DNA of 64,000 nucleotides from LMUY01 sp965198565 (GCA_965198565.1 OZ240665.1:1674001-1738000), one strand, 5' to 3'. Positions 9,897 to 18,327 are shown, numbered from the stretch's first letter. Notes: generated by a model from the letters alone, not told the origin. Numbers and translations are program-made.

Positions 9897-10949
9897 TTGC
9901 AGATCGTCGTCATCGGCCTGTCCATCACCTCCTCCTGGGGCAATGGGCACGCCACCACCTACCGCTCGCTGCTCGCCGGCCTGGCGCAATTGGGCCATCA
10001 GACGTTGTTTCTGGAGCAGGACCGCCCCTGGTACGCCGACCATAGGGATCTGCCGCAGCCGCCGTTCTGCCGCACCGTGCTCTACTCCGGGCTGCAGCAG
10101 CTCGCCGCCCACGGGTCCGCTATCGCGGCGGCCGACCTCGTCATCGTCGGCTCCTACGTGGCGGACGGCCCGGCGGTGTGCCGCCTGGTGCAGCGCGAGG
10201 CGCGGGGCGTCACCGCGTTCTACGACATCGACACGCCGGTGACGCTCGCAGCCCTGGCGGCAGGGCGCTGCGACTACCTGACGCCCGAGGCGATCCCCGG
10301 CTTCGACCTCTATCTCTCCTTCACCGGCGGCCCCACCTTGCGCCACATCGAGCACCAATACGGCGCCCGCGCCGCCCGCGCGCTCTATTGCTCCGCCGAA
10401 CCAGTTCCGCCGCTGGCCGCAACGCCGGAGTATGACCTCGGCTATCTCGGCACCTATTCGCCGGACCGTCAGCCCGCGGTGGAGGCGCTGCTGTGTGGCC
10501 CAGCGCGGCAATGGCCCGGCGGCCGCTTCGCCGTGTTCGGCCCGCAATACCCGTCCGAGATCGCCTGGCCCGGCAATATCAGCCGCGCAGAGCATTGCCC
10601 GCCCGGCCAGCATCGCGCCTTCTACGCGGCCCAGCGCTTCACCCTCAACGTCACCCGCGCCGACATGGTGCGCGCCGGGTTCAGCCCCAGCGTGCGGCTG
10701 TTCGAAGCGGCGGCGTGCGGCACCCCCATCATCAGCGACGCGTGGCAGGGGCTCGACACGCTGTTCACCCCGGGCGAGGAAATCGTGATCGCGCGGGACG
10801 GCCGGGACGTGCTGACCGCGCTGTGCGAAACGAGCGAAGCCGCGCGCCAAGACCTGGCCGAGCGCGCCCGCGCCCGCTTCCTGGCGCACCACACCGGCCG
10901 CCACCGTGCCGCCGAGCTGATCGGCTACGCGCAGGAGGCACGCCCGTGA
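9897..10949 (+). CDS. CgeB-like glycosyltransferase
   Basis: Putative GT-B fold glycosyltransferase of the CgeB/YkvP type, 350 residues. The N-terminal Rossmann part begins MQIVVIGLSITSSWGNGHA. The C-terminal donor-binding half has FTLNVTRADMVRAGFSPSVR followed by LFEAAACGTPIISD and a conserved HTGRHRA end, as in CgeB proteins. The start is a TTG at 9897; a GGGAAAG stretch upstream can serve as ribosome binding site. Its TGA overlaps the GTG of the following methyltransferase by four bases (GTGA), and that gene in turn overlaps a glycoside hydrolase. The three genes look like a translation-coupled operon acting on one small glycan or glycosylated metabolite. The sugar donor and acceptor cannot be read from the sequence. 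Confidence 0.8.
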   Translation: MQIVVIGLSITSSWGNGHATTYRSLLAGLAQLGHQTLFLEQDRPWYADHRDLPQPPFCRTVLYSGLQQLAAHGSAIAAADLVIVGSYVADGPAVCRLVQREARGVTAFYDIDTPVTLAALAAGRCDYLTPEAIPGFDLYLSFTGGPTLRHIEHQYGARAARALYCSAEPVPPLAATPEYDLGYLGTYSPDRQPAVEALLCGPARQWPGGRFAVFGPQYPSEIAWPGNISRAEHCPPGQHRAFYAAQRFTLNVTRADMVRAGFSPSVRLFEAAACGTPIISDAWQGLDTLFTPGEEIVIARDGRDVLTALCETSEAARQDLAERARARFLAHHTGRHRAAELIGYAQEARP

Positions 10950-11692
10950 CGGCCTGGACCGAGGCCGCCATCCGCGCCCGCATCCAGCAGCTCGCCCCCT
11001 GGTTCCACAACCTCGATCTGCGCGGCGTGCGCACCGCGTCGGAGCACTTTCTCTACGACTACCCCGCGGTGAAGTGGCAGCGCTTCGCCCACACCTTGCC
11101 CGCCGACCTGACCGGCCGCCGCGTGCTGGACATTGGCTGCAACGCCGGGTTCTACAGCCTCGAACTGGCCCGGCGCGGCGCCTCGGTGCTCGGCATCGAT
11201 CACGACCCGCGCTACCTCGACCAGGCCCGCTTCGCTGCCGACGTGGAGCGCCTGCCGATCAGCTTCCGCCAGATGTCGGTGTATGACGTGGCAACGCTCG
11301 GTGAACGGTTCGACATCGTGCTGTTCATCGGCGTGTTCTACCATCTTAGGCATCCCCTATTGGCGCTCGACCTGATCCACGAGCACGTGGCGGGCGACGT
11401 GCTGGTGTTCCAATCGCTGCAGCGCGGCGCGCATGTCGAAATGGGAGTCGCGGAGGATTACGACTTCCACGAAACCGCGATGTTCGACGATCCGCGCTGG
11501 CCCAAGCTGCACTTTGTCGAGCGGCGCTACAGCGGCGACCCGACCAATTGGTGGTTCCCGAACGGGGCGGCTTCGGCAGCGATGCTGCGCTCGGCCGGCT
11601 TCGAGATCGTGGAGGTGCCGGAACAGGAGATTTTCATCTGCCACCGCGTGGAGGCTGCCTCCGGCGCGGTTTACCCGAAAGCGCCCGCATGA
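10946..11692 (+). CDS. SAM-dependent methyltransferase, TIGR04290-like
   Basis: Class I SAM-dependent methyltransferase of 248 residues. Motif I is VLDIGCNAGFYSLELARRGA (about residue 55). The later IVLFIGVFYHLRHPLLALD matches the acceptor-side region of methyltransferases found beside glycosyltransferases, and resembles the TIGR04290 group. The start chosen is the GTG at 10946 that overlaps the previous stop; an extended frame upstream of it runs through the glycosyltransferase gene and is spurious. The TGA overlaps the ATG of the next gene (ATGA at 11689). Its position between a sugar transferase and a glycosidase suggests it methylates a sugar or a sugar-linked carrier, which is inference. 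Confidence 0.82.
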   Translation: MTAWTEAAIRARIQQLAPWFHNLDLRGVRTASEHFLYDYPAVKWQRFAHTLPADLTGRRVLDIGCNAGFYSLELARRGASVLGIDHDPRYLDQARFAADVERLPISFRQMSVYDVATLGERFDIVLFIGVFYHLRHPLLALDLIHEHVAGDVLVFQSLQRGAHVEMGVAEDYDFHETAMFDDPRWPKLHFVERRYSGDPTNWWFPNGAASAAMLRSAGFEIVEVPEQEIFICHRVEAASGAVYPKAPA

Positions 11693-12567
11693 TCGAAGCC
11701 GCGATGATTTGGAACGAGCCGAACAACAAGTCGCACTGGGACTTCGAGAACGACCCGGAGTGGACCGTGTTCGCCGAGATGGCGCGGCTGGCGGGTGCGG
11801 CCATTGGCGCGGAAAAGCCCGGCCTGCCGCGGGTGCTCGGCGGCATGTCCCCCATCGACCCGGCGTTCATCCTGCGCATGACCCCGGCCATGGCCGAGCT
11901 GGACGCAGTGGCCGTGCATGGCTTCCCGCTCGACTGGAACCACTGGCTAATCGACGAGTGGCCGGCCAAGCTGCGCGAAATACAGGCGGTGACGGACAAG
12001 CCGGTGTGGGTCAGCGAAGTGGGGGTGAGCACGTTCGGCGCCGAGGAAGTGCAGGAATGGGGCTTGCGCCGCACCGCCGAGCTGCTGGTTGGCCAGGCGC
12101 CGCGCATCCATTGGTATAGCCTCTACGACTTGCCGGCCGCTTGGCCCGCCACCACGCGCCATCGCGAGGCCGAAGGCTCGTCCTATTACCGTCACTTCCA
12201 CATGGGCTTGCTGGATGAGCACGGCCGCCCCAAGCGCGCCGCCCGGCTGTTCCACGAGTTCGCCCCGGCAATGGGCATCTGCCAGTGGGTGCACTTCGAG
12301 GACCATCGTTTGGACGATACAGTGCGCTGGCTGCGGGACTTAGGCGTCACCTATCTGCGCACCGGGCTGAGCTGGGCCGACAGCTTCCGCCCGGACGCTG
12401 ACCGCTGGTTCGACCGCCAGATGGCGGCCCTGGAGCCGTTCCAGGTGACGGTGACGTTCTGCTTCACGCCGGAGCATCGCGGCATGTGGCCGCACTACAC
12501 CGCAGTGCCGCAAATCCCCGCCGAGTTCGCCGACTTCTGCGCCCGCATGATCCGCCGCTACGCCTGA
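11689..12567 (+). CDS. Clan-A glycoside hydrolase-like protein (beta-xylosidase type)
   Basis: This 292-residue protein resembles beta-xylosidase-like TIM-barrel glycosidases. A WNEPNN motif close to the N-terminus would place the general acid/base Glu at residue 10, and VWVSEVGVST near residue 105 the nucleophile Glu. Further signature stretches are AVHGFPLDWN, HWYSLYDLPAAWPA and LRTGLSWADSFRPD. The acid/base motif lies unusually near the start compared with GH39 enzymes. Even so, the ATG overlaps the preceding stop (ATGA), so this appears to be the native start and a compact variant. No signal peptide is visible, so a cytoplasmic role is likely, such as trimming or making a glycoside with the two upstream enzymes. 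Confidence 0.75.
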   Translation: MIEAAMIWNEPNNKSHWDFENDPEWTVFAEMARLAGAAIGAEKPGLPRVLGGMSPIDPAFILRMTPAMAELDAVAVHGFPLDWNHWLIDEWPAKLREIQAVTDKPVWVSEVGVSTFGAEEVQEWGLRRTAELLVGQAPRIHWYSLYDLPAAWPATTRHREAEGSSYYRHFHMGLLDEHGRPKRAARLFHEFAPAMGICQWVHFEDHRLDDTVRWLRDLGVTYLRTGLSWADSFRPDADRWFDRQMAALEPFQVTVTFCFTPEHRGMWPHYTAVPQIPAEFADFCARMIRRYA

Positions 12568-12583
12568 CCTCCCGCGTAGTTCT

Positions 12584-12680
12584 CCCTCTCCCTCTGGGAG
12601 AGGGCCGGGGTGAGGGCGCACACACACAGAACAGTCGTCCTCGGCGCACCCTCACCCAACCCTCTCCCGGAGGGAGAGGG
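12584..12680. repeat. Paired REP-like palindromes (BIME-like)
   Basis: Two copies of a GC-rich palindromic unit face each other. The copy at 12584-12616 has the stem CCCTCTCCC/GGGAGAGGG followed by CGGGGTGAGGG. The copy at 12649-12680 is its reverse, CCCTCACCC followed by CCCTCTCCC/GGGAGAGGG. A short ACACACACA tract lies between. Related copies occur at 43.6-43.8, 46.4 and 49.8-49.9 kb. The site lies between the glycoside hydrolase and the downstream dehydrogenase. Confidence 0.8.
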
Positions 12681-12752
12681 CCTTTTAGGCCGCTGGTAGT
12701 GAACTCTGGGCGCAGCCAGCGCTTCCACCCAATCAATGCAGGGAGGACGACC

Positions 12753-13601
12753 ATGTCCGGCGACACACCCGTTTGGTTCATCACCGGCTGCTCCACCGGC
12801 TTCGGCCACGACCTGGCGCAAAGCGTGCTCTCTCGCGGTATGCGCGCCGTCATCACCGCGCGCGACACGGGCCGGCTGACTGACCTCGCCGCAACCGCCC
12901 CCGATCGCGCCCTGCCATTGCGCCTGGACGTGACCGACGCCGAGCAGGTCGCCGCTGCCGTCAAGGAGGCCGAGGGCAGCTTCGGCCGCGTCGACGTGCT
13001 GGTGAACAATGCCGGCTATGGCTACCAGTCCTCCGTCGAGGAAGGCGAGGACGGCGAAATCCGCGCCCAGTTCGACGCCAACGTGTTCGGCCTGTTCGCC
13101 GTCACCCGCGCCGTGCTGCCCGGCATGCGCAGCCGCCGCGCCGGGCACATCATCAACATCACCTCGGTGGCCGGCCTGGTCGGCTTTCCCGGCTCCGGCT
13201 ACTACGCCGCCAGCAAGCACGCAGTGGAAGGCTGGTCGGACGCGCTGGCCGCCGAAGTGGGCCCGCTCGGCATCCATGTCACCTGCGTGGAGCCCGGCCC
13301 GTTCCGCACCGACTGGGCGGGCCGCTCGCTGCGCCGCACGGCCAGCAGCATCGCCGACTACGACGACACCGTCACCGCGCGCATGAACGCCACCACCGGC
13401 TACAGCGGCAAGCAGCCCGGCGACCCGGCGCGCGCGGCCGACGCCATGATCCAGATTGCCGGCATGCCGAACCCGCCGCGCCACTTGGTGCTGGGCAAGT
13501 TCGGCGTGGACACCGTCACGAGCAGGCTTCGCGCACGGCTCGACGAGATCGAGGCCTGGCACGACACGGGCGTGGCGACGGACTACCCCGCCGGGGAGTA
13601 G
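12753..13601 (+). CDS. Short-chain dehydrogenase/reductase
   Basis: Classical SDR of 282 residues that should use NADP(H) or NAD(H) in the cytoplasm. The cofactor motif FITGCSTGFGHDLA is at the start, NNAG at about residue 88, the catalytic SVAG Ser near 137, and YYAASKHA supplies the catalytic Tyr and Lys near 150. The EPGPFRTDWAGRS stretch and length resemble the oxidoreductase subgroup often annotated as oxidoreductase or 3-ketoacyl reductase-like. Substrate unknown. GGGAGGACG before the ATG is a good ribosome binding site and rules out the longer upstream frame, which would run through the REP pair. It is the gene before fabD, but a separate promoter is likely for fabD. Confidence 0.85.
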   Translation: MSGDTPVWFITGCSTGFGHDLAQSVLSRGMRAVITARDTGRLTDLAATAPDRALPLRLDVTDAEQVAAAVKEAEGSFGRVDVLVNNAGYGYQSSVEEGEDGEIRAQFDANVFGLFAVTRAVLPGMRSRRAGHIINITSVAGLVGFPGSGYYAASKHAVEGWSDALAAEVGPLGIHVTCVEPGPFRTDWAGRSLRRTASSIADYDDTVTARMNATTGYSGKQPGDPARAADAMIQIAGMPNPPRHLVLGKFGVDTVTSRLRARLDEIEAWHDTGVATDYPAGE

Positions 13602-13610
13602 CAGCAGCAT

Positions 13611-13661
13611 TTGACAAGTCCCGGGGTCAGACGCGATACGCCTGCTCTTTGCCGCGTATCG
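13611..13661 (+). promoter_or_regulatory. Possible fabD promoter and leader hairpin
   Basis: TTGACA at 13611-13616 and GATACG at 13635-13640 are spaced by 18 bases and could form a sigma-70 type promoter. The GATACG lies inside an inverted repeat, CGATACGC (13634-13641) and GCGTATCG (13654-13661), with a 12-base gap just upstream of the fabD start at 13672. It could be an operator or a 5' leader stem. The assignment rests on sequence pattern only. Confidence 0.4.
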
Positions 13662-13671
13662 GACCTCCGCC

Positions 13672-14616
13672 ATGCCTGTTCACGCGTTCATCTTTCCCGG
13701 CCAGGGCAGCCAAAGCGTCGGCATGGGGCGCGACCTGGCCGCCGCTTTCTCCTCTGCGCGCGAGGTGTTCCAGGAGGTGGATGACGCGCTCGAGCAGAAG
13801 CTCTCCAAGCTGATGTTCGAAGGGCCGGCGGAAGACCTTACCCTGACGCAGAACGCGCAGCCGGCGCTGATGGCGGTCTCGCTTGCCACATTGCGGGTGA
13901 TGGAGGCGGAGGGCGGCTGGTCGCTCAAGCAGCGTGTGGCGCTGGTGGCCGGGCATTCGCTGGGGGAATACAGCGCGTTGGCCGCCGCGGGCAGCCTGAA
14001 ACTGGCTGACTGCGCCCGCATCCTGCGGCGGCGCGGCGCTGCCATGCAGGAGGCAGTTCCGGCTGGCGAGGGCGCGATGGCCGCCCTGCTCGGCGCCGAG
14101 CTGGACGCTGCGGAGGAGATCTGCGCCGAGGCTGCCGACGGGGAGGTGGTGCAGGTGGCCAACGACAATGGCGGCGGCCAGGTGGTGATTTCCGGCCACC
14201 ATGCGGCCGTGGAGCGGGCGGTCGCGGTGGCCAAGACGCGGGGCATCCGCCGCGCCATGATGCTTCCGGTCTCGGCCCCGTTCCATTGCGCGCTCATGGC
14301 GCCGGCGGCCGTGGTGATGGAGGAGGCGCTCGGGGAAGCGGACATCGCGCCGCCGGTGGTGCCGCTGCTCTGCAACGTCACCGCAGCCAAGGTGACAAAC
14401 CCCAGCGAAATCCGCCGCTTGCTGGTGCAGCAGGTGACCGGCACGGTGCGCTGGCGCGAAAGCGTGCTGCAGGCCGTCGCCATGGGAGTGGACAGCTTCA
14501 TAGAAGTGGGCGCCGGAAAGGTGCTGTCGAGCCTGGTGCGCCGGATCGCGCCAGATTGCTCGTCACATACCGCTTGTACTCCGAGTGATATTGAGGCAGT
14601 TTTGCGTGTGATCTGA
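13672..14616 (+). CDS. fabD: Malonyl-CoA:ACP transacylase FabD
   Basis: Transfers the malonyl group from CoA to acyl carrier protein for fatty-acid synthesis. The 314-residue sequence has the FPGQGSQ start (oxyanion Gln near 11), the nucleophile motif GHSLGEY with Ser96, and the later SAPFHCALM stretch that carries the catalytic His. The length is typical of bacterial FabD. Usually fabD lies in a fab cluster with fabG, acpP and fabF. Here it stands alone, with an SDR of another type upstream and a GAF protein downstream. The ATG at 13672 is preceded by GGACCTCC, a weak Shine-Dalgarno, and by a stem-loop. Confidence 0.95.
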   Translation: MPVHAFIFPGQGSQSVGMGRDLAAAFSSAREVFQEVDDALEQKLSKLMFEGPAEDLTLTQNAQPALMAVSLATLRVMEAEGGWSLKQRVALVAGHSLGEYSALAAAGSLKLADCARILRRRGAAMQEAVPAGEGAMAALLGAELDAAEEICAEAADGEVVQVANDNGGGQVVISGHHAAVERAVAVAKTRGIRRAMMLPVSAPFHCALMAPAAVVMEEALGEADIAPPVVPLLCNVTAAKVTNPSEIRRLLVQQVTGTVRWRESVLQAVAMGVDSFIEVGAGKVLSSLVRRIAPDCSSHTACTPSDIEAVLRVI

Positions 14617-14682
14617 CTATCCCGTGCTTGGTTAGGAATTGCTTCACCTTCGCCGGGCAATTTGCCCACGGAGGTAGTTTGC

Positions 14683-15210
14683 ATGGGCACTGCGGCAGAA
14701 AGTTCAGATGAAGAGAAGCGTCTGGAGCGCCTGCAAGCGCTGGACGTTCTCGACACTCCGACGGATGCAAGGTTCGATTCGCTGACGGCCAGGGCGCTGG
14801 CCCTGTTCCCGGGCGGTTCTGCCGCGGCGCTGTCTCTCGTGGCAAGCAAGCGGGTCTGGTTCAAGTCCCGCATCGGCCTTGATGTCGACCAACTGCCGCG
14901 CGAGGTCGCCTTTTGCTCCCACACGATCCTCAATCCCGCAGTCCTGGTGGTCCCTGATCTCTCGCAGGATCGCCGCTTCGCCCGCAACATCTTGGTCACT
15001 GGCGATCCGCGGCTGCGCTTCTACATCGGTGCGCCGCTGACAGGGCAGATCGGCGCGCTCTGCGTCATCGGCACGCAGCCGCAGCAGCCAACCCCGCGGC
15101 AGATCGAAGGGCTCGCTAGGCTGGCACTGTTCGCAGACGCGCAATTGCTCATGTGTGGCGCCCTCCGCACGCTCGGTCGCGCCAGTCATTCGGCCAGCCT
15201 CCCGGTTTAG
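14683..15210 (+). CDS. GAF-domain protein
   Basis: Single GAF domain protein of 175 residues. The start is typical of GAF sensors (EEKRLERLQALDVLDTPTDARFDSL), and the core VWFKSRIGLDVDQLPREVAFCSHTIL with VVPDLSQDRRFARN and LRFYIGAPL matches the version often fused to histidine kinases or diguanylate cyclases. No output domain follows, so it may bind a small ligand and act through partners. The ATG at 14683 has GGAGG eight bases upstream; a TTG at 14662 in the same frame has none. It overlaps nothing and precedes a DUF2161 gene. Confidence 0.8.
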   Translation: MGTAAESSDEEKRLERLQALDVLDTPTDARFDSLTARALALFPGGSAAALSLVASKRVWFKSRIGLDVDQLPREVAFCSHTILNPAVLVVPDLSQDRRFARNILVTGDPRLRFYIGAPLTGQIGALCVIGTQPQQPTPRQIEGLARLALFADAQLLMCGALRTLGRASHSASLPV

Positions 15211-15295
15211 TCTCTCGCCGAACACCCTGAACCGCCGCCAGCGGGGCTCGCTTCAGCGGTTGTCTCGACGCGGGCGGCTGTTCCAGGCTGCGCAG

Positions 15296-15961
15296 ATGCC
15301 CGAGACCTCGCTCTACCCGGTCGTCAAGCGCTTCCTCGAGGCGGCAGGCTTTCGCGTCAAAGGGGAGGTGGCCGGTTGCGATGTCGTCGCGGTGCGGGAT
15401 GGTGAGCCGCCGCAACTGACCGTGGTGGAGATGAAGCTCGGCTTCAGCCTCGAGCTGCTGCTGCAAGCGGTCGACCGTGCCCGGGCGGCCGACGAGGTAT
15501 GGCTGGCGGTGCCCGCGAGCCGCCGCGGCCGGGACCGCGACCGGCGTGTCCATCGGCTCTGCCGGCTGATCGGCTTCGGCTTGATGGCAGTCGATGTCGC
15601 GCACGACCGGGTGGACGTGTTGGCCGAGCCCGGCCCTTACCGGCCGCGGCCCGATACGCGCCGGCGCGGGCGGCTGCTTGGCGAGCACGCAGGGCGAGTC
15701 GGCGACCCGTCACCGGGCGGCTCGACCCGCCAGCCGGTGATGACGGCGTATCGCCAGCGGGCGCTTGCCTGCGCGGCAATGCTGCGTCGAGCGCCAGGCC
15801 GGCCCCGCGATCTCCGGCCCGTCGCCTCCGATGCCGGCGCGATCCTGCGCCGCAATGTGTATGGCTGGTTCGAGCGCAGCGGGCGCGGCGTCTACCAACT
15901 CACCGGCCTCGGCGAGGCGGCGCTGCAACGCTGGGCCGGCGCCGACGCCCCGGCGGAGTGA
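15296..15961 (+). CDS. DUF2161 family putative PD-(D/E)XK phosphodiesterase
   Basis: A 221-residue member of the DUF2161 family, predicted to have a PD-(D/E)XK nuclease-type fold. The N-terminal region MPETSLYPVVKRFLEAAGF leads to the core GCDVVAVRDGEPPQLTVVEMKLGF, in which D, E and K of the predicted catalytic site can be placed (D of CDVVAV, ExK of VEMK). The C-terminal half is basic and ends with a winged-helix-like segment, NVYGWFERSGRGVYQLTGLG. The ATG at 15296 is preferred over an upstream extension that overlaps the GAF gene. Biochemical role is not established for the family; it is common in alphaproteobacteria as a solitary gene. Confidence 0.8.
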   Translation: MPETSLYPVVKRFLEAAGFRVKGEVAGCDVVAVRDGEPPQLTVVEMKLGFSLELLLQAVDRARAADEVWLAVPASRRGRDRDRRVHRLCRLIGFGLMAVDVAHDRVDVLAEPGPYRPRPDTRRRGRLLGEHAGRVGDPSPGGSTRQPVMTAYRQRALACAAMLRRAPGRPRDLRPVASDAGAILRRNVYGWFERSGRGVYQLTGLGEAALQRWAGADAPAE

Positions 15962-15965
15962 AAGC

Positions 15966-17168
15966 TCACCGGCGTCGAGCTTGCAGCCAGGCCAGCGCCG
16001 ACTCGCCCGCGGCGAACCCCGTGCTGAACGCGGATTGCAGCAGGTAGCCGCCGGTGGGTGCCTCCCAGTCGAGCATCTCGCCGGCGGCAAACACGCCCGG
16101 CGGGCCGTAGGGCTGGCGCACCGCCCAACCGTCCAGCGCCTCCCATCGGAGCCCGCCTGCCGTCGAAATAGCCCGGTCCAGCCCCGTCGTGCCGGTCAGC
16201 CGCACCCGGAGGTTTTTAATGGCATTGGCCAGGTCCGCCGGTGTGCCGGCACATTCGCGCAGCAGGGCGATCGCCGCCGGGGAGAGGCCGGCGGCTTTGC
16301 GCAGGAATGTCGACAACGATTGCGCCCGTCGCGGCGCCTGCAGCCGGCGCCCCAGCTCCGCCGGGTCCAGATCGGGCCGCAAGTCGATCGCGGCCACCGC
16401 CTCGCCCGCCGCGCCGATCGCGTCCCGCAACGGGGCCGACAGCGCGTAGAGCGGGCCGCCTTCCACCCCCGCCTGCGTCAGCGTGGCGTCGCCGGGCACG
16501 CAGCGCCCCGCGAACGTCACCGTGATCCGTTTCAGCGCAGACCCGGCGTGGCGGGCCATATGCGCGCTCCAGGGTGCGATGAAGCCGCAATTGGCCGGCC
16601 GGAACGGCGCGACCGCCCCCGGCAGCGCCGCCGCCCAGGCCCCGTCCGACCCCAGGCGCGGCCAGCTCGCCCCGCCCAGCGCCAACACCACCGCGCCCGC
16701 CGGCAGCTCGAGCGGCGGGCTGAACAGCAACGAACCCGACGCATCCCAGCCGCCCCAGCGATACCCCGTGTGCAGCAGGACGCCGAGACCATCGAGCCGG
16801 CGCAACCACGCACGCAGCAGCGGCGAGGCTTTCATCGCGCGGGGGAAGATGCGGCCGCTGCTCCCCACGAAGGTCTCCTGCCCCAGTGTCTCGCACCAGG
16901 CGCGCAAGGCAGCGGGCGGAAACGCGGCCAAGGCGGGCGCGAGCCGCTCGCCGGCCGCACCGTAGCGGGCGAGGAACGCCGGCTCCGGCTCGCTATGGGT
17001 CAGGTTCAGCCCGCCCACGCCCGCCATCAGGAACTTGCGCGCGGGCGTGGGCATGCGGTCGACCACCGTCACCGCGGCGCCACCCAGCGCCAGCCGCTCC
17101 GCCGCCATCAGCCCGGCCGGCCCCGCCCCGATCACCGTGGCGGTTACAGCGGGCGCAGCGCTGGTCAC
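15966..17168 (-). CDS. TIGR03862-family NAD(P)/FAD-dependent flavoprotein (BaiN/YhiN type)
   Basis: Flavoprotein of the HI0933/BaiN-like group. The dinucleotide-binding motif VIGAGPAGLMAAE is at the N-terminus, followed by ARKFLMAGVGGLNLTHSE, and the FAD-binding end contains GVFAAGEMLDWEAPTGGYLLQ. The 400-residue length is normal for TIGR03862. Function is not firmly known; homologues are annotated as aminoacetone-type or uncharacterised oxidoreductases. The GTG at 17168 gives a usual-length start. An ATG at 17198 in frame would instead overlap the start codon of the divergent gene at 17197. It converges with the DUF2161 gene, with four bases between the stops. Confidence 0.85.
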   Translation of the reverse strand: MTSAAPAVTATVIGAGPAGLMAAERLALGGAAVTVVDRMPTPARKFLMAGVGGLNLTHSEPEPAFLARYGAAGERLAPALAAFPPAALRAWCETLGQETFVGSSGRIFPRAMKASPLLRAWLRRLDGLGVLLHTGYRWGGWDASGSLLFSPPLELPAGAVVLALGGASWPRLGSDGAWAAALPGAVAPFRPANCGFIAPWSAHMARHAGSALKRITVTFAGRCVPGDATLTQAGVEGGPLYALSAPLRDAIGAAGEAVAAIDLRPDLDPAELGRRLQAPRRAQSLSTFLRKAAGLSPAAIALLRECAGTPADLANAIKNLRVRLTGTTGLDRAISTAGGLRWEALDGWAVRQPYGPPGVFAAGEMLDWEAPTGGYLLQSAFSTGFAAGESALAWLQARRR

Positions 17169-17196
17169 GCGCCCGCCGTTGGAGGATGCTGCCGGC

Positions 17197-18327
17197 ATGG
17201 TGGAACGGGTCGAGGCGGTGGTCCTTGGGGCGGGGGTCGTGGGCCTGGCCGTCGCGCGCGCCCTGGCGCAGTCCGGGCGCGACGTGCTGGTGCTGGAGGC
17301 GGCGGAGGCGATCGGCACCGTCACCTCGTCGCGCAACAGCGAGGTGGTGCATGCCGGTATCTACTATCCCGCCGGCAGCCTCAAGGCCCGGCTCTGCGTG
17401 GCGGGCCGGCAGGCGCTGTATGCCTACTGCGAGGCGCATGGCGTGCCGGTGCGCAAACTGGGCAAGCTGATCGTCGCCAGCGACCCGGCGGAAATGCCGG
17501 CCCTGGAGGCCATCGCCGAGCGGGCCGCCGCCAGTGGCGTGGCCCTCGCCATGCTCTCCGCCGCCGAGGCGCGCGCGCTGGAGCCGGCGTTGCGCGTGGC
17601 CGCCGCGCTGCATTCGCCAGAAACCGGCATCGTCGACAGCCACGCGCTGATGCTGGCCTACCAGGGCGAGGCGGAAGCGGCCGGCGCCATGCTGGCGTTC
17701 CATGCGCCCCTGGACGGCGGCGAGGTGGTCGGCGGCGGCATCCGGCTCGACGTGGGCGGCGAGGCTCCGATCGCGCTCGAATGCCGCGTGCTGGTGAACG
17801 CCGCCGGGCTGCACGCGCCCGGCCTGGCCCGGCGCATCGTCGGCATCCCGACCCAGAGCATTCCACGCGCTTACTTCTGCAAGGGCAGCTATTACGGGCT
17901 GGCCGGCCGCGCGCCGTTCCGCCGGCTGGTCTACCCGGTCCCCGAACTCGGCGGCCTGGGGGTGCACCTCACGCTCGACCTGGGCGGCCAGGCCCGGTTC
18001 GGCCCGGACGTCGAATGGGTGGAGCGTGAGGACTACGACGTGGACATCGAGCGCGCCGCCGGGTTCTACGCCGCCATCCGCCGCTATTGGCCGGGGCTGC
18101 CGGACGCGGCCTTGGTGCCGGGCTATGCCGGCATCCGCCCCAAGATCAGCGGACCCGGCGAACCGGCGGCCGATTTCGCCATTCTCGGCCCGGCGGTGCA
18201 TGGCGTCCCGGGCCTGGTCAACCTGTTCGGAATCGAAAGCCCCGGCCTCACCGCGTCGCTGGCGATCGCAGAGGCCGTGCTGGCTTGCCTCGAGGGCAAC
18301 GAGTTTATAGGAGAGAGCAGTTCATGA
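17197..18327 (+). CDS. FAD-dependent oxidoreductase, L-2-hydroxyglutarate oxidase (LhgO)-like
   Basis: A 376-residue flavoenzyme of the DAO superfamily. It starts with the FAD motif VVLGAGVVGLAVARALAQSG and contains SRNSEVVHAGIYYPAGSLKA, the hallmark of L-2-hydroxyglutarate dehydrogenases. It ends with GIRPKISGPG, DFAILGP and LFGIESPGLTASLAIAE. LhgO enzymes oxidise L-2-hydroxyglutarate to 2-oxoglutarate and pass electrons to the membrane quinone pool; related members may use other 2-hydroxy acids. GGAGG lies upstream of the ATG. Its TGA overlaps the ATG of the next SDR gene (ATGA), so the two are probably co-expressed. Confidence 0.85.
   Translation: MVERVEAVVLGAGVVGLAVARALAQSGRDVLVLEAAEAIGTVTSSRNSEVVHAGIYYPAGSLKARLCVAGRQALYAYCEAHGVPVRKLGKLIVASDPAEMPALEAIAERAAASGVALAMLSAAEARALEPALRVAAALHSPETGIVDSHALMLAYQGEAEAAGAMLAFHAPLDGGEVVGGGIRLDVGGEAPIALECRVLVNAAGLHAPGLARRIVGIPTQSIPRAYFCKGSYYGLAGRAPFRRLVYPVPELGGLGVHLTLDLGGQARFGPDVEWVEREDYDVDIERAAGFYAAIRRYWPGLPDAALVPGYAGIRPKISGPGEPAADFAILGPAVHGVPGLVNLFGIESPGLTASLAIAEAVLACLEGNEFIGESSS

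Noticed and set aside
8196..10904. A 902-codon minus-strand open frame opposite the hydantoinase-B and glycosyltransferase genes
   Set aside because: It is antisense to two clear gene families, is rich in His/Gly/Arg codon shadows, and has no recognised domain. Long antisense frames are common in high-GC DNA.
12584..12680. Repeated palindromes as a possible CRISPR array
   Set aside because: Only two inverted copies, no regular spacers and no cas genes. REP family instead.
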